From Heloderma charlesbogerti (taxonomy: Eukaryota; Chordata; Lepidosauria; Squamata; Helodermatidae), in assembly GCA_026122225.1 (NCBI GenBank), contig JANEZZ010001960.1, forward strand, positions 372,001 to 436,000: DNA of 64,000 nucleotides. Direction: 5' to 3'. The number at the start of each line of letters is the position of its first letter. The stretch's first letter is position 1. The notes beneath the pieces were generated by a model. It was not told where the DNA came from. It searched no databases and saw only the letters and a program-made list of their open reading frames with translations. A program made the position numbers and the translations under genes. Of this stretch, positions 13,490-25,638 are shown piece after piece.

Positions 13490-14300
13490 TTTATTTGATT
13501 TGATACTGCCTATTATCCTTGCATTTAAAGCTCTCTATGCTCAAAACCTACTCATGTTTCTGCCTTCATATCCTAGTTAGGGATGCTTGAAGAATTCATT
13601 ATTTGTGAATTCCAGCACAAATGGACATGATCAGCACATACCAAACTAATGTGCAGATCGGAACATAGTTATTCCACCAGCTTTCATATTTATAGAATGT
13701 TCCAATGCAGTTTTCAGCTAAAAAAAAATTGAAATAGGTTTAAAAATGAGTATTTTGAGAGAAAATACACTTTAAAATATTATTTAAATGTATATTTTCA
13801 TATGGATTTTAAAAATCTACTGATTAATGTGGAAATGGGACACAATGGACATATATGGGTCAACAATGCAAAAGTGACGCTGATCAAAAATACACCAGTT
13901 TGCCCATCCCAAATCTTGATATGCCCCTTCTGCAGCCCTCATGCCTCCATCTCTATCTCCCTCAGCTTCCTGACAACCTGATTCTCCATTTAATGACTCT
14001 ATCTGTTCTCCCTTGCTCCCTTGCACCTGGAACTCTTTGGAACATGGATATGGTGCCACCTCTTTTTCTTCCTTCAAACCCCAGCACAAAAACTACTTCT
14101 CTGTCACCCATCCGGTTTCACCCCATAGTCCTAATCCTCAACTAAGTCAAAGCCAAAGCATGCATAGCCTGCATTTGCTTGCTTTCATCTCTCTCGTTCC
14201 CCACTCTTTGTTGTCCACCTCCATGGCCAGCTGTCTACATCGCCTTTGTAAGCTCTTTGGTGCAAGAATGTGCCTTTTGGTTATATAACTATCAAATCTA
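13490..14300 (+). mobile_element. Old LINE 3' fragment split by a hAT-like element
   Basis: The pieces at 13490-13577 (ttgcatttaaagctctctatg, a LINE C-terminal remnant) and 13913-14300 (tctgcagccctcatg to tgtaagctctttggtgcaag) read as one decayed LINE 3' region once the inserted element is removed. The family is uncertain (L2/L3- or CR1-like). Confidence 0.45.
13578..13912. mobile_element. hAT-like non-autonomous element
   Basis: Begins tagggatg and ends catcccaa (a decayed catcccta). Flanks atcctagt (13570-13577) and atcttgat (13913-13920) agree at 5 of 8 positions, consistent with an old 8-bp target duplication. The flanking LINE joins sensibly across it. No coding. Confidence 0.5.
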
Positions 14301-15292
14301 TCTATAGTGTGGCATCCAATGTTGCACAAGTGGACTTCTGCTCATGCAATGATTGTAAAGTATATCCATTGGGCAACATCCATCATCATGAAAGCAGACC
14401 TACACTTGTGCAATGAGACTTCTCCTCCCCCAACACTCCCCAAATCTGCTCCTGGGGTCCCCTGACCCTCCAGAACAGATTTTGGAATCATGTGTGATGC
14501 TGTAGTAGAGAGGGAGAATATTTTCTACCAACAGTGTCTGTTCTTCTGGCACACAGACACCAGTGGATTTCACCTGTTGTTGATAATATGATTATACATA
14601 ATCAGAATTATTCTAATCTATATATAATAGACTGGAATAATTGTGGTTATTGTGCTGCTGTCAGTTCTAGAAAGACTGCACACATTAAGACCGCTTTCTA
14701 AATTATGTTTACCCAGCAGGGAGCTCTTGCAAAAAGTTCTGGTATGATCTAGCAGCTCAGCTTTTACAAAGTTGGTTTTGCTTAGCCCAAATAAATCAGT
14801 TTGCACATAAGTTCTGATTGCAGCAACAGAGAACAACACTGACAGGAAGCTGAATCCATGTGAGAGAAAAGCAAAATAAAAACGTAAGTGGAAGGCCACC
14901 ATTAGGGGGCAAGCAAAACACATATTTTGGCCTCCTGTGTGAAGTCATGAAAATGCAATGACAGTAGCTCTAAATGGGAGCTGCAATATGAAGGGCTTTT
15001 CTACACAAGTCTGTTAATCCGCATCTACTTTTGGTTTCGTCGCAGAATTGGGATCCAAGCACTACATAGAGAGCATTTCCTTTCCTGCTTTTATGCTATA
15101 TAACCTGTAGGTGGCACTGTGGTGTAGCAGAATAGCACAAATACACAAGTTGCAAATAGATTTTTGTTCACTTTCATAAATAATATCACATTTTCCCCGC
15201 ACTAAAAAAAACTTGCCAAAAGTGCTCTTAAAAACATAAGTGAAACTGGAGGGTCATGACATCATCTAAAGAACCAGAAAATGAACATGAGT
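14301..15292. other. Intronic, no gene recognised
   Basis: No domain, splice-bounded exon or clear repeat seen. Confidence 0.4.
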
Positions 15293-15303
15293 AGGGAATG
15301 ACA

Positions 15304-16559
15304 GAAGAACTATACAGGAAAGTTCATAATGTCCCTGATAGCCATGATAGTGCGGTCACTGAACTTAAGCCGGACATCCTCGAGAGTGAAGTCAAGTGGG
15401 CCTTAGGAAGCATTACTAACAACAAAGCTAGCAGAGATGACAGTATTCCAGCTGAGCTATTTAAAATCCTAAAAGATGATGCTGTTAAAGTGCCGCACTC
15501 AATATGCAAGCAAATTTGGAACACTCAACAGTGGCCACAAGACTGGAAAAGGTCAGTTTACATTCCAATTCCAAAGAAGGGCAATGCCAAAGAGTGTTCA
15601 AACTACCGCACAATTGCAGTCATTTCACATGCCAGCAAGGTGATGCTCAAAATCCTACAAGCTAGGCTTCAGCAGTATGCGAACCGAGAACTACCGGAAG
15701 TACAAGCGGGGTTTCGAAGAGGCAGAGGAACTAGAGATCAAATCGCCAACATTCGCTGGATCATGGAGAAAGCAAGAAAATTCCAGAAAAACGTCTATTT
15801 CTGCTTCATTGACTACACTAAAGTCTTTGATTGTGTGGATCACAACAAACTCTGGCAAATTCTTAAAGAGATGGGAGTACCAGACCACCTTACCTGTCTC
15901 CTGAGAAACCTGTACAAGGGTCAAGAAGCAACAGTAAGAACCAGACATGGAACAACCAATTGGTTCAAAATTGGGAAAGGGGTATCCCAAGGCTGCATAT
16001 TGTTGCCCTGCTTATTTAACTTATATGCAGAGTACATCATGAGAAACGCCGGGTTGGATGAATCACAGGTCGGAATTAAGATTGCCGGGAGAATTATCAA
16101 CAACCTCAGATACGCAGACGATACCACCCTAATGGCAGAAAGCGAAGAGGATCTAAAGAGCCTCTTGTTGAGGGTGAAAGTGGAGAGTGCAAAAGCTGGT
16201 TTGAAACTCTACATTAAAAAAATGAAGATCATGGCATCTGGCCCCATCACTTCCTGGCATATAGAAGGGGAAGAAATGGAAGCAGTGACAGATTTTATTT
16301 TCTTGGGCTCCAAGATCACTGCAGACGGTGACTGCAGCCATGAAATTAAAAGACGCTTGCTCCTTGGGAGGAAAGCTATGGCAAAGCTAGACAGCATAGT
16401 AAGAAGCAGAGACATCACCTTGCCGACTAAGGTTCATAGAATCAGAGCTATGGCTTTCCCAGTAGTAACGTAACGGCTGTGAGAGCTGGACTATAAGGAA
16501 GACTGAGCGCCGAAGAATTGATGCTTTCAAACTGTGGTGCTGGAGAAGACTCTTACGAT
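15304..16559 (+). pseudogene. BovB reverse transcriptase, first segment (broken)
   Basis: Encodes the RT domain of a BovB LINE. Visible in order are EELYRK (end of the linker), IPIPKKGNAKECSNYR, QAGFRRGRGTRDQ, FIDYTKVFDCVDH, GVSQGCILLPCLFN and the catalytic box RYADDTTLMAE. The frame is closed at 16473 by an extra base in what should read gtaacgtacggc. Typical BovB ORF2 also has an N-terminal APE-like endonuclease, missing here by 5' truncation. The copy is dead and has no host role. Confidence 0.9.
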
Positions 16560-17247
16560 TAGGGATGTACAAATCCCTTACCTTGCTCCGCTGCGGGGCA
16601 TCTGTGGTGGGGGGGAGGTGCTCCGTCCCTCCCCCCGGAATCCTGCCTGGCCGGCTCCGCTCCGCAGCCAAGCCGCGGAGCCACCGGCCAGCTCCGGCCG
16701 CCCGCAGCTGGACATCCGGCCGCTGGGCAGTCCTGCAGGGACGCAAATGTCATAGTAAGTACTTACGTAGCCTATCACGGCAGGGGGAAAAAATTTTTTC
16801 CCCCTGCCGTGATAGGCTACATAAATACTGATGTAGCCGATCACGGCAGGGGGGGAAAAAACCCAGCGTACGCAAATGGCGGTAGCCACCGCCATTTGCG
16901 TACGCTGGGGTTCCCCCCCCCGCCGTGATAGGCTACGTAAATACTTATGTAACCTATCACGGCCTCCGCAGGGATGCAAATTTACGTATTTACGTAGCCT
17001 ATCACAGCTTGAAGAGGAGGAAGCGAATGGCGGCCGCAGGACGGCCACCATTCCCAAAGCAGCGTGGACGGGAGCAGGTAAGTGCTCTATTTTGTGCACC
17101 TTTCATGGGGTGGGGGCAGCGGGGACTTCATCCCGTGCGCCTTTCGTGGGGGGGGCGGGGGCTTCGTTCCGCGATGGATTTCAGGGGGCCGAATGCACTG
17201 GCATTCGGCCTCACCGAGATCCGTCGCGGAATTCTCTGACATCCCTA
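16560..17247 (-). mobile_element. Palindrome-rich hAT-like element, copy 1 (688 bp)
   Basis: Starts tagggatg, ends catcccta, with 8-bp target duplication cttacgat (16552-16559) and cttacgag (17248-17255). The intact BovB at about 53540 gives cttacgag as the original site. The body has a 70-bp hairpin centred near 16793/16794, a 48-bp perfect palindrome at about 16862-16909, and a third hairpin at 16922-16963 with the ggctacgtaaatac core. Outward donors are gtaagg (complement of 16576-16581) and gtaagt (17078-17083). A mini-ORF starts at ATG 17027 and reaches the second donor. It is shown as minus because its ends are reversed relative to copies 2-4. Confidence 0.85.
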
Positions 17248-17580
17248 CTTACGAGTCCCCTGGACTGCAAGGAGGTCAAATCAGTCCATCCTAAAGGAAA
17301 TCAACCCTGACTGCTCATTGGAAGGACAGATACTGAAGCTGAAGCTCAAATATTTTGGCCACCTAATGCGAAGGGAAAAGTCACTGGAAAAGACCCTGAT
17401 GCTGGGAAAGACTGAAGGCAAAAGGAGAAGGGGATGGCAGAGGATGAGATGGCTAGATAGCATCACCGATGCAATGAATATGAACTTCAGCATGCTCCGG
17501 GACAGAGCAGAGGACAGGAAGGCCTGGTGTGCTATGGTCCATGGGGTCACGAAGAGTCAGACACGACTGAACAACAACAA
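17248..17580 (+). pseudogene. BovB second segment: C-terminal region and 3' end
   Basis: Continues the same BovB after the inserted element. Motifs are LKYFGHLMRRE, RRRGWQRMRWLDS and WCAMVHGVTKSQTRL, then the (AAC)n end at 17580. This fixes the BovB 3' boundary at the target duplication. Confidence 0.9.
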
Positions 17581-17591
17581 AGGGAATGACA

Positions 17592-18659
<1,068 letters not shown>

Positions 18660-18789
18660 CTAGTTGATGCTGGACCTGGCAGTAAAAGGACATATATAAC
18701 ATGCCATCAATGGGACCCAACAAATTCTATAGTATTTGGCTGGAGTTCTTGAAACCTTTCAAAACAGACACAGCAAAGCCACAATGACA

Positions 18790-19020
18790 TCTTATTATTT
18801 TATTTTATTTATTGCATTTTTATACCCCTCTTGCAAGGAACCCAAGGCGGCTTACATTATCCTCCTCCTCTCCATTTTATCCTCACAACAACAACCCTGT
18901 GAGGTGGGTTGGGCTGAGAGTTTGTGACTGGCCCAAAGTCACCCAGTGAGCTTCCATGGCCGAGTGGGGACTAGAACCCGGATCTCCCAGCTCCTAGTCC
19001 AGCACTCTTGCCACTCTTCA
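18790..19020 (-). mobile_element. tRNA-type SINE with L2-like tail
   Basis: On the minus strand it reads tRNA-like promoter (gggttctagtcccc as B box), gggccagtcacaaactctca core, then taagccgccttgggttcctt and an (AAAT)n tail. It is a better-preserved copy of the SINE at 7462. Confidence 0.8.
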
Positions 19021-19144
19021 CCTCATCTTATCAAGTTTGCTTTTTTCTGTATATATTCTTGTTTGTTTATAATTGTGGATTTAGAGTGAGATAGTGGATG
19101 GTAATATTAACTGTAGGGCAAAAAAAAAAAAACTTAGCAAGAAT

Positions 19145-19175
<31 letters not shown>

Positions 19176-19185
19176 CATATATTCT
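19145..19185. repeat. (AC)n/(AT)n microsatellite
   Basis: AC repeat passing into an AT-rich run. Confidence 0.85.
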
Positions 19186-19529
19186 TAAAAGAATTGCATC
19201 CTTCCTTTATAGGTTAATGATTAAAATTTCTTCCCCTCCTTCAACTATATTAATGTACTCTAATCCAGGCTGGTTCACGTATTCAGCAGAATTACTAATC
19301 CCCTCTCCCCCAGATTTTAATACCAACAGCCAGTGCAGTGCAGCGGACAGAGTGTTGAACCTGGATGGGGAGACTAGAGTTCAAGTGTCTGCTTGCACAG
19401 ATCACTATCACTTAGGTTAGCCTTCCTCACAGAGTTATTGGGATGTGCAAACTGAATGGACTCTATCTATGTTATTCTTGGCTCCTTGGGAAAAAAGTGA
19501 GATTCAAATCATACATAATTATGTCAGTG

Positions 19530-19861
19530 TGGGGGAGAACAGACGGTAGGGACCTATGAGGAAAGGTTACAGCATCTGGGACTGTTTAGCTCTGAAAAAA
19601 GGCAAGTAAAAGGAGACATGATAGAGGTGTACAAAATTATGCATGGTGTGGAGAAAGCAGATAGGGAGAAATTTTTCTCCCTCTCTCATGATATTAGAAC
19701 CCAGGGTCATCCCATTGGTGGGGGACTCAGAACAGATAAAAAGGAGGTACTTCTTCACATAACACACAGTTGAACTATGGAATTTGCTACCACAAAATGT
19801 TGTGATGGCCACCAATTTGGATGGCTTTCAAAGGGGACTGGACAAATTCATGGAGAATAAG
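19530..19861 (+). pseudogene. CR1 ORF2 C-terminal remnant, left part
   Basis: Decayed end of a CR1 reverse transcriptase ORF and early 3' UTR. The motifs ggacctatgaggaaaggtt, LFSSEK-like coding, gacatgatagaggtgtac and ggactggacaaattcatgg occur in the usual order. It continues at 20605 beyond an inserted solo LTR. Confidence 0.75.
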
Positions 19862-20599
19862 TGTCATGCCTTCCCCTGATGCTGTGATCTCAAAGGAAGA
19901 GTCTGATTCCATGACAGAAGAATGAGATTTAGGGCCTAGTCAAGATGTGGATTGTCAGGGTGCTGGGAATTCGTCTCTGTCTGGTTTTGTAGAAGATTGC
20001 AGTCAGGGGGAGGCAGCTATTCCTCCTCAACGACAGCCAGAGCTAGCCTGGGAAAAAGTGCCCGAGTCACCTCAGCCTGAGGAACATTCTTTGATAAGAG
20101 GCCAAGAGGTAGAATCAGCCAAGGAAGGGGCATGCCCAGGGCTATCTCCCAAGCAACACCAGTGGCTGAAAAGGTGAGAGGGAAAAATCCCAATCAGGCG
20201 AAGTTCTCGATTCCAAGCTAGGTTTTCCCATAAGGCTAGCTTGAGAAATGAGGAACTTTAGTTACCTTGCCCTCACATAAAAGCTGCCACACAGGCAAAA
20301 CAGGTTTGTGGGTACAATGTCACTAATCCCAGACACTCCTTTGCTATACTGCTCTTAAACCTTAAATTATTGAATGCTTTGAATCTTGTGCCTTGGGACC
20401 CTGTCTTGGATTATACCACTAGACTCTAGATCCCTGTTTTTGGCTCCTGTTTGGATTAACTATTTGAACTTGAGCTCATGAACCACTCTGATCCATGGAC
20501 TCTGGTGAAGTGCCTCCGTTTGTGTCCTGCTGTAATAAAGGAGTTCACTGTTCCTTTAACATGAGTTTGGTCGCTGACGTGAGGGAGCCAGGCACAGCA
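19862..20599 (+). mobile_element. Solo LTR (738 bp) inside CR1, 5-bp target duplication ataag
   Basis: Begins TGTCATGCC and ends GGCACAGCA (TG...CA). It is flanked by ataag at 19857-19861 and 20600-20604, and the CR1 reads through once it is removed. A polyadenylation-type aataaagg lies at about 20534. No internal region is present, so it is probably the product of LTR-LTR recombination. A 76-codon acidic, Gln/Pro/Glu-rich frame (19947-20177) resembles in style the pol extension encoded in the Gypsy LTRs at 43 and 58 kb. A related Ty3/Gypsy family is therefore likely but unproven. Confidence 0.8.
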
Positions 20600-20604
20600 A
20601 TAAG

Positions 20605-20840
20605 GCTATCAGTAGCTACTAGTCCTGATGGCTATATGCTATCTCCAATATCAGAGGCAGAGGTGCCAATATGATTGTACAACACGAGTTGCTGGGGGAC
20701 ACAAGCAGAAGAGTGCTATTGCACTTATGTCCTAATTCTGGGTTTCCCACAGGCAGCTGGTTGGCCACTCTGTGAACAGACTGTTGGACTAGATGGATCC
20801 TTGGTCTGATCCAGCATGGCTCTTCTTATATTCTGATGAA
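20605..20840 (+). mobile_element. CR1 3' UTR, right part
   Basis: Continues the CR1 split by the solo LTR: ggctatcagtagctactag, ggccactctgtgaacag, ttggactagatggatcc and ggtctgatccagcatggc. Confidence 0.8.
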
Positions 20841-21639
20841 CTATTGGCCTAGGAAAAAGGTGCAGAACAAGTCTATTGTGGCAGCAAGATGCATTGGCTG
20901 CTTTGATGGTTTTTCTAACTGCAAGTTCTTTGATAAAGATATGAATGAATTTCTGCTGCACTGGGAATGAACCTGAGCAAGTCACATCACTTGGGATAGA
21001 TTAAGAGATCTCCATATTTTATGGTCTCTTCTGCTCTTCTGAAGAGCTGTGAATCATAGGGCTAGGCTTGGATGCATGTTCTAAGAATGTCCTATGAATA
21101 TGCATCGCAGTGTTTTTTTAATGATTCGCTCCAGCTGCTTGCTTCTTAATAGTCCTTGGTCTATAGCTAATTTGGGAACAAACTCTCAACAAATAATCAA
21201 GATTCAAATGGTATTTGACTGCAAACATTACACGATATGTTTCTGTTCTTCAGCTGAGGGAGAAGAATGACTCTTGGAAGATATGCAACACGATATCACA
21301 TCAATGAAAACATGAGTATCACGTGGCTAATATTCAACCACTATCAAAATACCCATGATTATGAAAAGTGGAGTGTGTGTGTGGGGGGGGGGCTTGCATG
21401 TTGCAGAGACTAGGAGGAGTATACAGTGCATCGCTCTGTGAGTGTGTGTGTGCTCTTTCAGCAGAGATACGCACCAGCACAATCTGTCAGTGAAGGCAGG
21501 TGAGATGCCATGTCAGGTGTAGAAGGTAGGTTTTGCCCTCATCATGACAGTGAGTCCAAGGGCTGTACTTTACATTTCTCCATAGGAATGTATGGTAGCC
21601 ATTAATGGCAGCCGTTCACTCACACAGGGGGAAGTAGAG
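20841..21639. other. Intronic, no gene recognised
   Basis: Unassigned sequence with a GT/G-rich stretch at about 21372-21395 and no exon signal. Confidence 0.4.
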
Positions 21640-22325
21640 AGGAATGTTACAAGATGGGGGATACTTGGCTCAACAATACTGCAAGCAAGAAGGACCTTGG
21701 GACTGTAGTAGATCATAAGCTGAATATGAGCCAAAAACGTGATGTTGCTGCAAAAAAGGCAAGTGCTATCTTGGGCTGCATTAATAGAAGTATAGCTTCC
21801 AAATCACATGAAGTACTAGTTCCTTTCTACTCAGCACTGGTTAGGCCACATCTGGAGTACTGGGTCCAGTTCTGGGCACCACACTTTAAGAAGGATGCAC
21901 ACAAACTGGAGAGGGTTCAGAGGAGGGCAACAATGATCAGGGGACTGGAAACAAAGCCCTATGATGAGAGTCTGAAAGAACTGGGCATGTTTAGCCTTGA
22001 GAAGAGAAGACTGAGGGGAGATATGATAGAGGCCGGGATGTCTTCTCGATCATCCCAGAGTGCAGGACATGGAATAATGGGCTCAAGTTGCAGGAAGCCA
22101 GATTCTGGCTGAACATGAGGAAAAACTTCCTGACTGTTAGAGCAATATGACAATGGAACCAATTACCTAGGGATGTAGTGGGCTCTCCCACACTGGAGGC
22201 ATTCAAGATGAAGCTGGACAGCCATCTGTCAGGGATGCTTTGACTTAGATTCCTGCATTGAGCAGGGGGTTGGATTCAATGGTTTTATAGGCCCCTTCCA
22301 ACCCTACTATTCTATGATTTTATGA
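21640..22325 (+). pseudogene. CR1 LINE, 5'-truncated, ORF2 C-terminus and 3' UTR
   Basis: Open for about 150 codons from 21654 with the CR1 C-terminal signatures DLGTVVDHKLNMS, KASAILGCINRSIA, YSALVRPHLEYWVQFWAPHF and GLETKPYDESLKELGMFSLE. It then continues into the 3' UTR ending ccctactattctatgattt. The YADD region is missing by 5' truncation. This is the same subfamily as the split CR1 at 52640-63710 and is useful for reconstructing that copy's insertion sites. Confidence 0.88.
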
Positions 22326-22419
22326 TAAACCAACAAAGGTGGAAGCAAAAAAAATGTTCCTTTTAAAAAGATTGTTTACCATTTCTTCAGGTTTGGGGTT
22401 AAAAACATATAAGATTTTT

Positions 22420-22850
22420 CTCTCTCTTCTACCTCTGGTGTCCTTTCAGGTCTTTCTCCTCAGCTTCTCTTCTTCCACCTCCTTTATCACCAACTGACTT
22501 TTCTCCAGCCCCTTTCCCAACATTCTGTGCCAGTCCTTTCATTGTCCCACCACTCTTAAGAGCTCACAGGAGGAAGCATTATTACATGTGCATACACACA
22601 CAGTGTCACATGTTACATTACATGCACAGTGTGGGGTGTATGCATTAACGTCGCCCTTTGCCTCATCCCTCTCCCTTCGCCCTTTCTGAACCACTGAAAG
22701 CTCGGGCTTTGAAGTTTTTCAAAGTTTCAAAAAATTCTGTATGTCTTTACTGCTCAAGGTTTACTTTTTTAAAAAATGAGCAAAATTGGTGTGGTAGATC
22801 TCTAGTAATAAGCCTTACACTACCGTATTATTATATACGATAGACAGACT
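22420..22850 (+). repeat. Interspersed repeat, copy A (inverted partner at 33585-34930)
   Basis: Blocks such as cctttcaggtctttctcctc, gagctcacaggaggaagc, catgcacagtgtggggtg and gtagatctctagtaataag recur in the same order on the opposite strand at 34.9-33.6 kb. No coding motif was seen and the family is unknown to me. Confidence 0.7.
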
Positions 22851-23097
22851 CAAGCACTCCTATTGAGTCAGGGCAATCAATATACAAAACAAGATTGCCA
22901 CTGCAGGTGCACCTTCTCTATAAAGAAAAAAATGGTTACAGCATTGGGAGCTTTTTACTTTAAAAAAAATAATGAGAAAGTTCAAGGGCATATGACAGAC
23001 ATTTAGACAATTATGAACAATGTGGGTGGGGATTTTTTCTCCCTCTCCCGTAACACTGGAGCTTGCTTGTTTTTTAAGGGTTAGCTCAGTCTTCCAC

Positions 23098-23180
23098 AAC
23101 CTGTGTTGGACTACAACTCCCAGCATCCCAGGTATGTTGGTGGGGGATGCTGGGAGTTATAGTCCAACACATCTGGAGGG
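23098..23180. mobile_element. Short palindromic element (ttggactacaactcccagca)
   Basis: Near-perfect inverted repeat: gtgttggactacaactccc pairs with gggagttatagtccaacac around a GGGATGCTGGG centre. It is a widespread type of amniote MITE-like repeat. Confidence 0.65.
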
Positions 23181-23185
23181 CACTA

Positions 23186-23272
23186 TTTATTTATTTATTT
23201 ATTTATTTATTTTGAACCTCGCCTTTTGATCAAGAAAAATGGCACTCCAGGCGGCTAAGGTGGGGAAGACTG
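23186..23272 (-). mobile_element. L2-type 3' tail fragment with (TTTA)n
   Basis: An (ATTT)n run, then aacctcgccttttgatc and ccaggcggcta, reads on the minus strand as an L2-like 3' tail. Confidence 0.55.
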
Positions 23273-23980
23273 GGGGGAATCTCCACAGCAACAGGTTTAG
23301 TTCACTCTCCACTTTGTTGCAGTTTTTACTGGAGTTGAATCTGCTCCATCTGGGGACACATGGGGATCGAAAACTTGGATTAACCCAAAGCTAGCCTGGG
23401 ACACTTGTCAGGTCACACACAGTTTACTCCGAATTGTTTGGGTGGCTACTGGATGGAGTCTTGTGTACGTCATCATTTAGAGAGCCTGTTTCCACCCTCC
23501 CACTGACACCTTGTTCCACCCCTTCTGCTTTCTCTAGCCAGTGTGTATGCTAGCGCCCCTACCCTCCCCAACCTATGTCTGACTCTCCCTACCCAATTAA
23601 AAAAAAAAAATCCCTCTCAAACCTCAATAGCGGCAGGACTAAATGCGCAGCAGCAAAGAATTCTTCAGAAGCAATTCTTCAGATTTCCCTGAGTTATTTC
23701 CAGTGGCTGGTGATGTGATATTTTATTTTATTTTTTCCTGGCTGCTGTTCTCTTGTCAATTGCATTTCTGTTCACAAAGAAGTCTTCACATTCAGATTTC
23801 AGCTTGCCCATTTTGGAAGGGATTTCCCTTCTCATTGTTGTTATTGTTAATAGTTCTTTTTGTTTCTCAGAACTCCTCTGGGAGATGTTGGCTGAAGTTC
23901 TAAACTTACTTACAGGGGAGGAAGCCCCATTGAACCCAATGAGGCTGATTTCTGAGTAGTGATGCATAGGATTGCAATGC
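23273..23980. other. Intronic, no gene recognised
   Basis: No domain or repeat identified with confidence. Confidence 0.35.
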
Positions 23981-23984
23981 TCCC

Positions 23985-24640
23985 CATTTCCAGCTCCCCA
24001 CCCCAACCCTAATTTTGCCACATCCCAGCAATCTGCTGTGGAATTACTACTCCCCACCCCATTTTCCCCCATGTGTGCACTTTTGCCTACTTCTTCCACC
24101 ACCACCCTCTTTCAAGATCTCCTTACTGTGATCAAGTGGAGAAGTGATTTTATATAACAGAGAAACTACAGAACATCAAAGATGCACAACATAGCAATCA
24201 GGATCTAAGGGAGCATCGGAGAAGTGAAAGAGCGCTTTAAGGCGAGTTACTATAGTTAGCCTTTAACCCTTTCACTGCAGAGGAATGAGATTTATTTCTT
24301 GCTTTTGAGTAAATATGCACAGAAGGGGGGAATGTTAAAGACTGGGGGAACACCCCTTGACCGGGGTCAGTGAGGTTACGGCCAGGTGAAAGACACACGC
24401 CTGGGCAGGGCTATCATGCTGAAGTAAATGTAGAGGGTTGGTATACACCACCACAGAAGTGCAGACAAACCAAATTAAGGAAAACAATTGGACTAAAAGT
24501 AGTCTCAGAAAAACTGTTTTTTCCGTTAAAATCTCTGGGATGTCTGTGAGATGGCCACGACGTCATGTGCCTTGAACAACCTCCAAACACAGCAAACTCA
24601 CAGGAAATCACTTGTGGAGACACCCCATGGGTTAGACTAA
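23985..24640 (+). repeat. Unknown repeat family, copy A (related to 42180-43090 plus 48633-48760)
   Basis: Shares ordered blocks with the 42-48 kb copy: accccattttcccccatgtg with gtgcacttttgc, agttac...gttagcc, gccaggtgaaag-acac, and gagatggccacgacgtcatg against gagtggccaagacatcatg. Non-coding and unnamed. Confidence 0.5.
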
Positions 24641-24674
24641 TTCACGGAGGACAACTTTTCCACAGTTATTAGTC

Positions 24675-25638
24675 ATGACAACTAAATGGGGCAAATATTT
24701 TCAAAAACTCATTGCTTTGTTTCATATATTTTTGAGGGCTTCCTCCCCACCACAAATATCTCTGAAATGGATCCAACATCCAACCAAAGAAGGTGGGTTC
24801 GGTTTTCCAGACCTTGCTTTATACCATCGAGCTTATTTGTTGATCTGTACTAAATTAAGGTCTTTTCCAGTCTGATTAGATTTTCCACCCCGGTCAGTTC
24901 TAGAATTTTTCTGTCTGGAACCTCTTTCTAAATGGATGGCAAAAGGTTCTCAGCATATTACAATGGATAACACACACACACACACACACACACAATTCCA
25001 GCCATTAGAGAGGTGTGGTGTATAATGTCACATCAGTTACAGTTTGATCCATTTTCTCATCTCAATTGATTCTATGGGGAAATCCAGATTTAAAAATTGA
25101 AAAAAAAATGTTTTTTGTGGCAGCCCTGGACAAATAAGTTGATTTTTACCCTGGATCAATTATTGGGTCCTGACGATTAGTTTTTGTCATTTTCTGACTT
25201 GCGTGCCAAATATGATTTACCTGCTGTGGCCAAATGGCAATACTTGAAATTGCAACATTTGTTAGAATCTAGATTTGGACTTGGTCTGGCCGCTTTTACA
25301 GCTTCAGAGTCTCCATTGTTATTGGAAACATTTATAGCAGCTGATCAGTCATATGACCCATGATTTCTGTATATAAACACTTATTTTCAGTAAATAAATA
25401 TGATATTCAGGGTCTAAGACAGGAATGGAATAGAGAACTGGATTGCCCATTTTGCTTAATCACTGGATCGTGGTTTTAGCGTCTATATATGAAGTATGTA
25501 TGGATCTTAGGCTATGTCTTATTCAGCAAAAAATCTTGTTTCAGGAGTATTGGACTCCACAATGTCTTTTTAATAAGGGTTTGTCTAGTTCGCTGGAGAT
25601 GTAATACACTTAATTGCTGGAGATGTAATACACTTAAT
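24675..25638 (+). pseudogene. L1/Tx1 ORF2 remnant, left part
   Basis: The frame reads PPQISLKWIQHPTKEGGFGFPDLALYHRA, which fits the post-RT region of L1/Tx1 ORF2 (RISLK...GGLGLPDLKLYY in relatives). Frames shift several times after about 24870. An (AC)n repeat lies at about 24970-24994. The last codons before the first insertion (RCNTLN) begin a Cys-rich C-terminal motif completed after it. Confidence 0.7.

Larger units (their letters stand above)
15293..17591 (+). mobile_element. BovB (RTE) LINE copy with 11-bp target duplication, split by a palindrome-rich element
   Basis: Target duplication agggaatgaca occurs at 15293-15303 and 17581-17591. Between them lies a 5'-truncated BovB that lacks the endonuclease and ends in the short BovB 3' terminus agagtcagacacgactg followed by (aac)n. 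A 688-bp hAT-like element sits at 16560-17247. Confidence 0.9.

Noticed and set aside
16578..17310. Long open frames on both strands of the palindrome-rich elements as genes
   Set aside because: They arise from GC-rich inverted repeats, differ between copies, and contain no domain; only the short ATG-to-donor frame is consistent in place.
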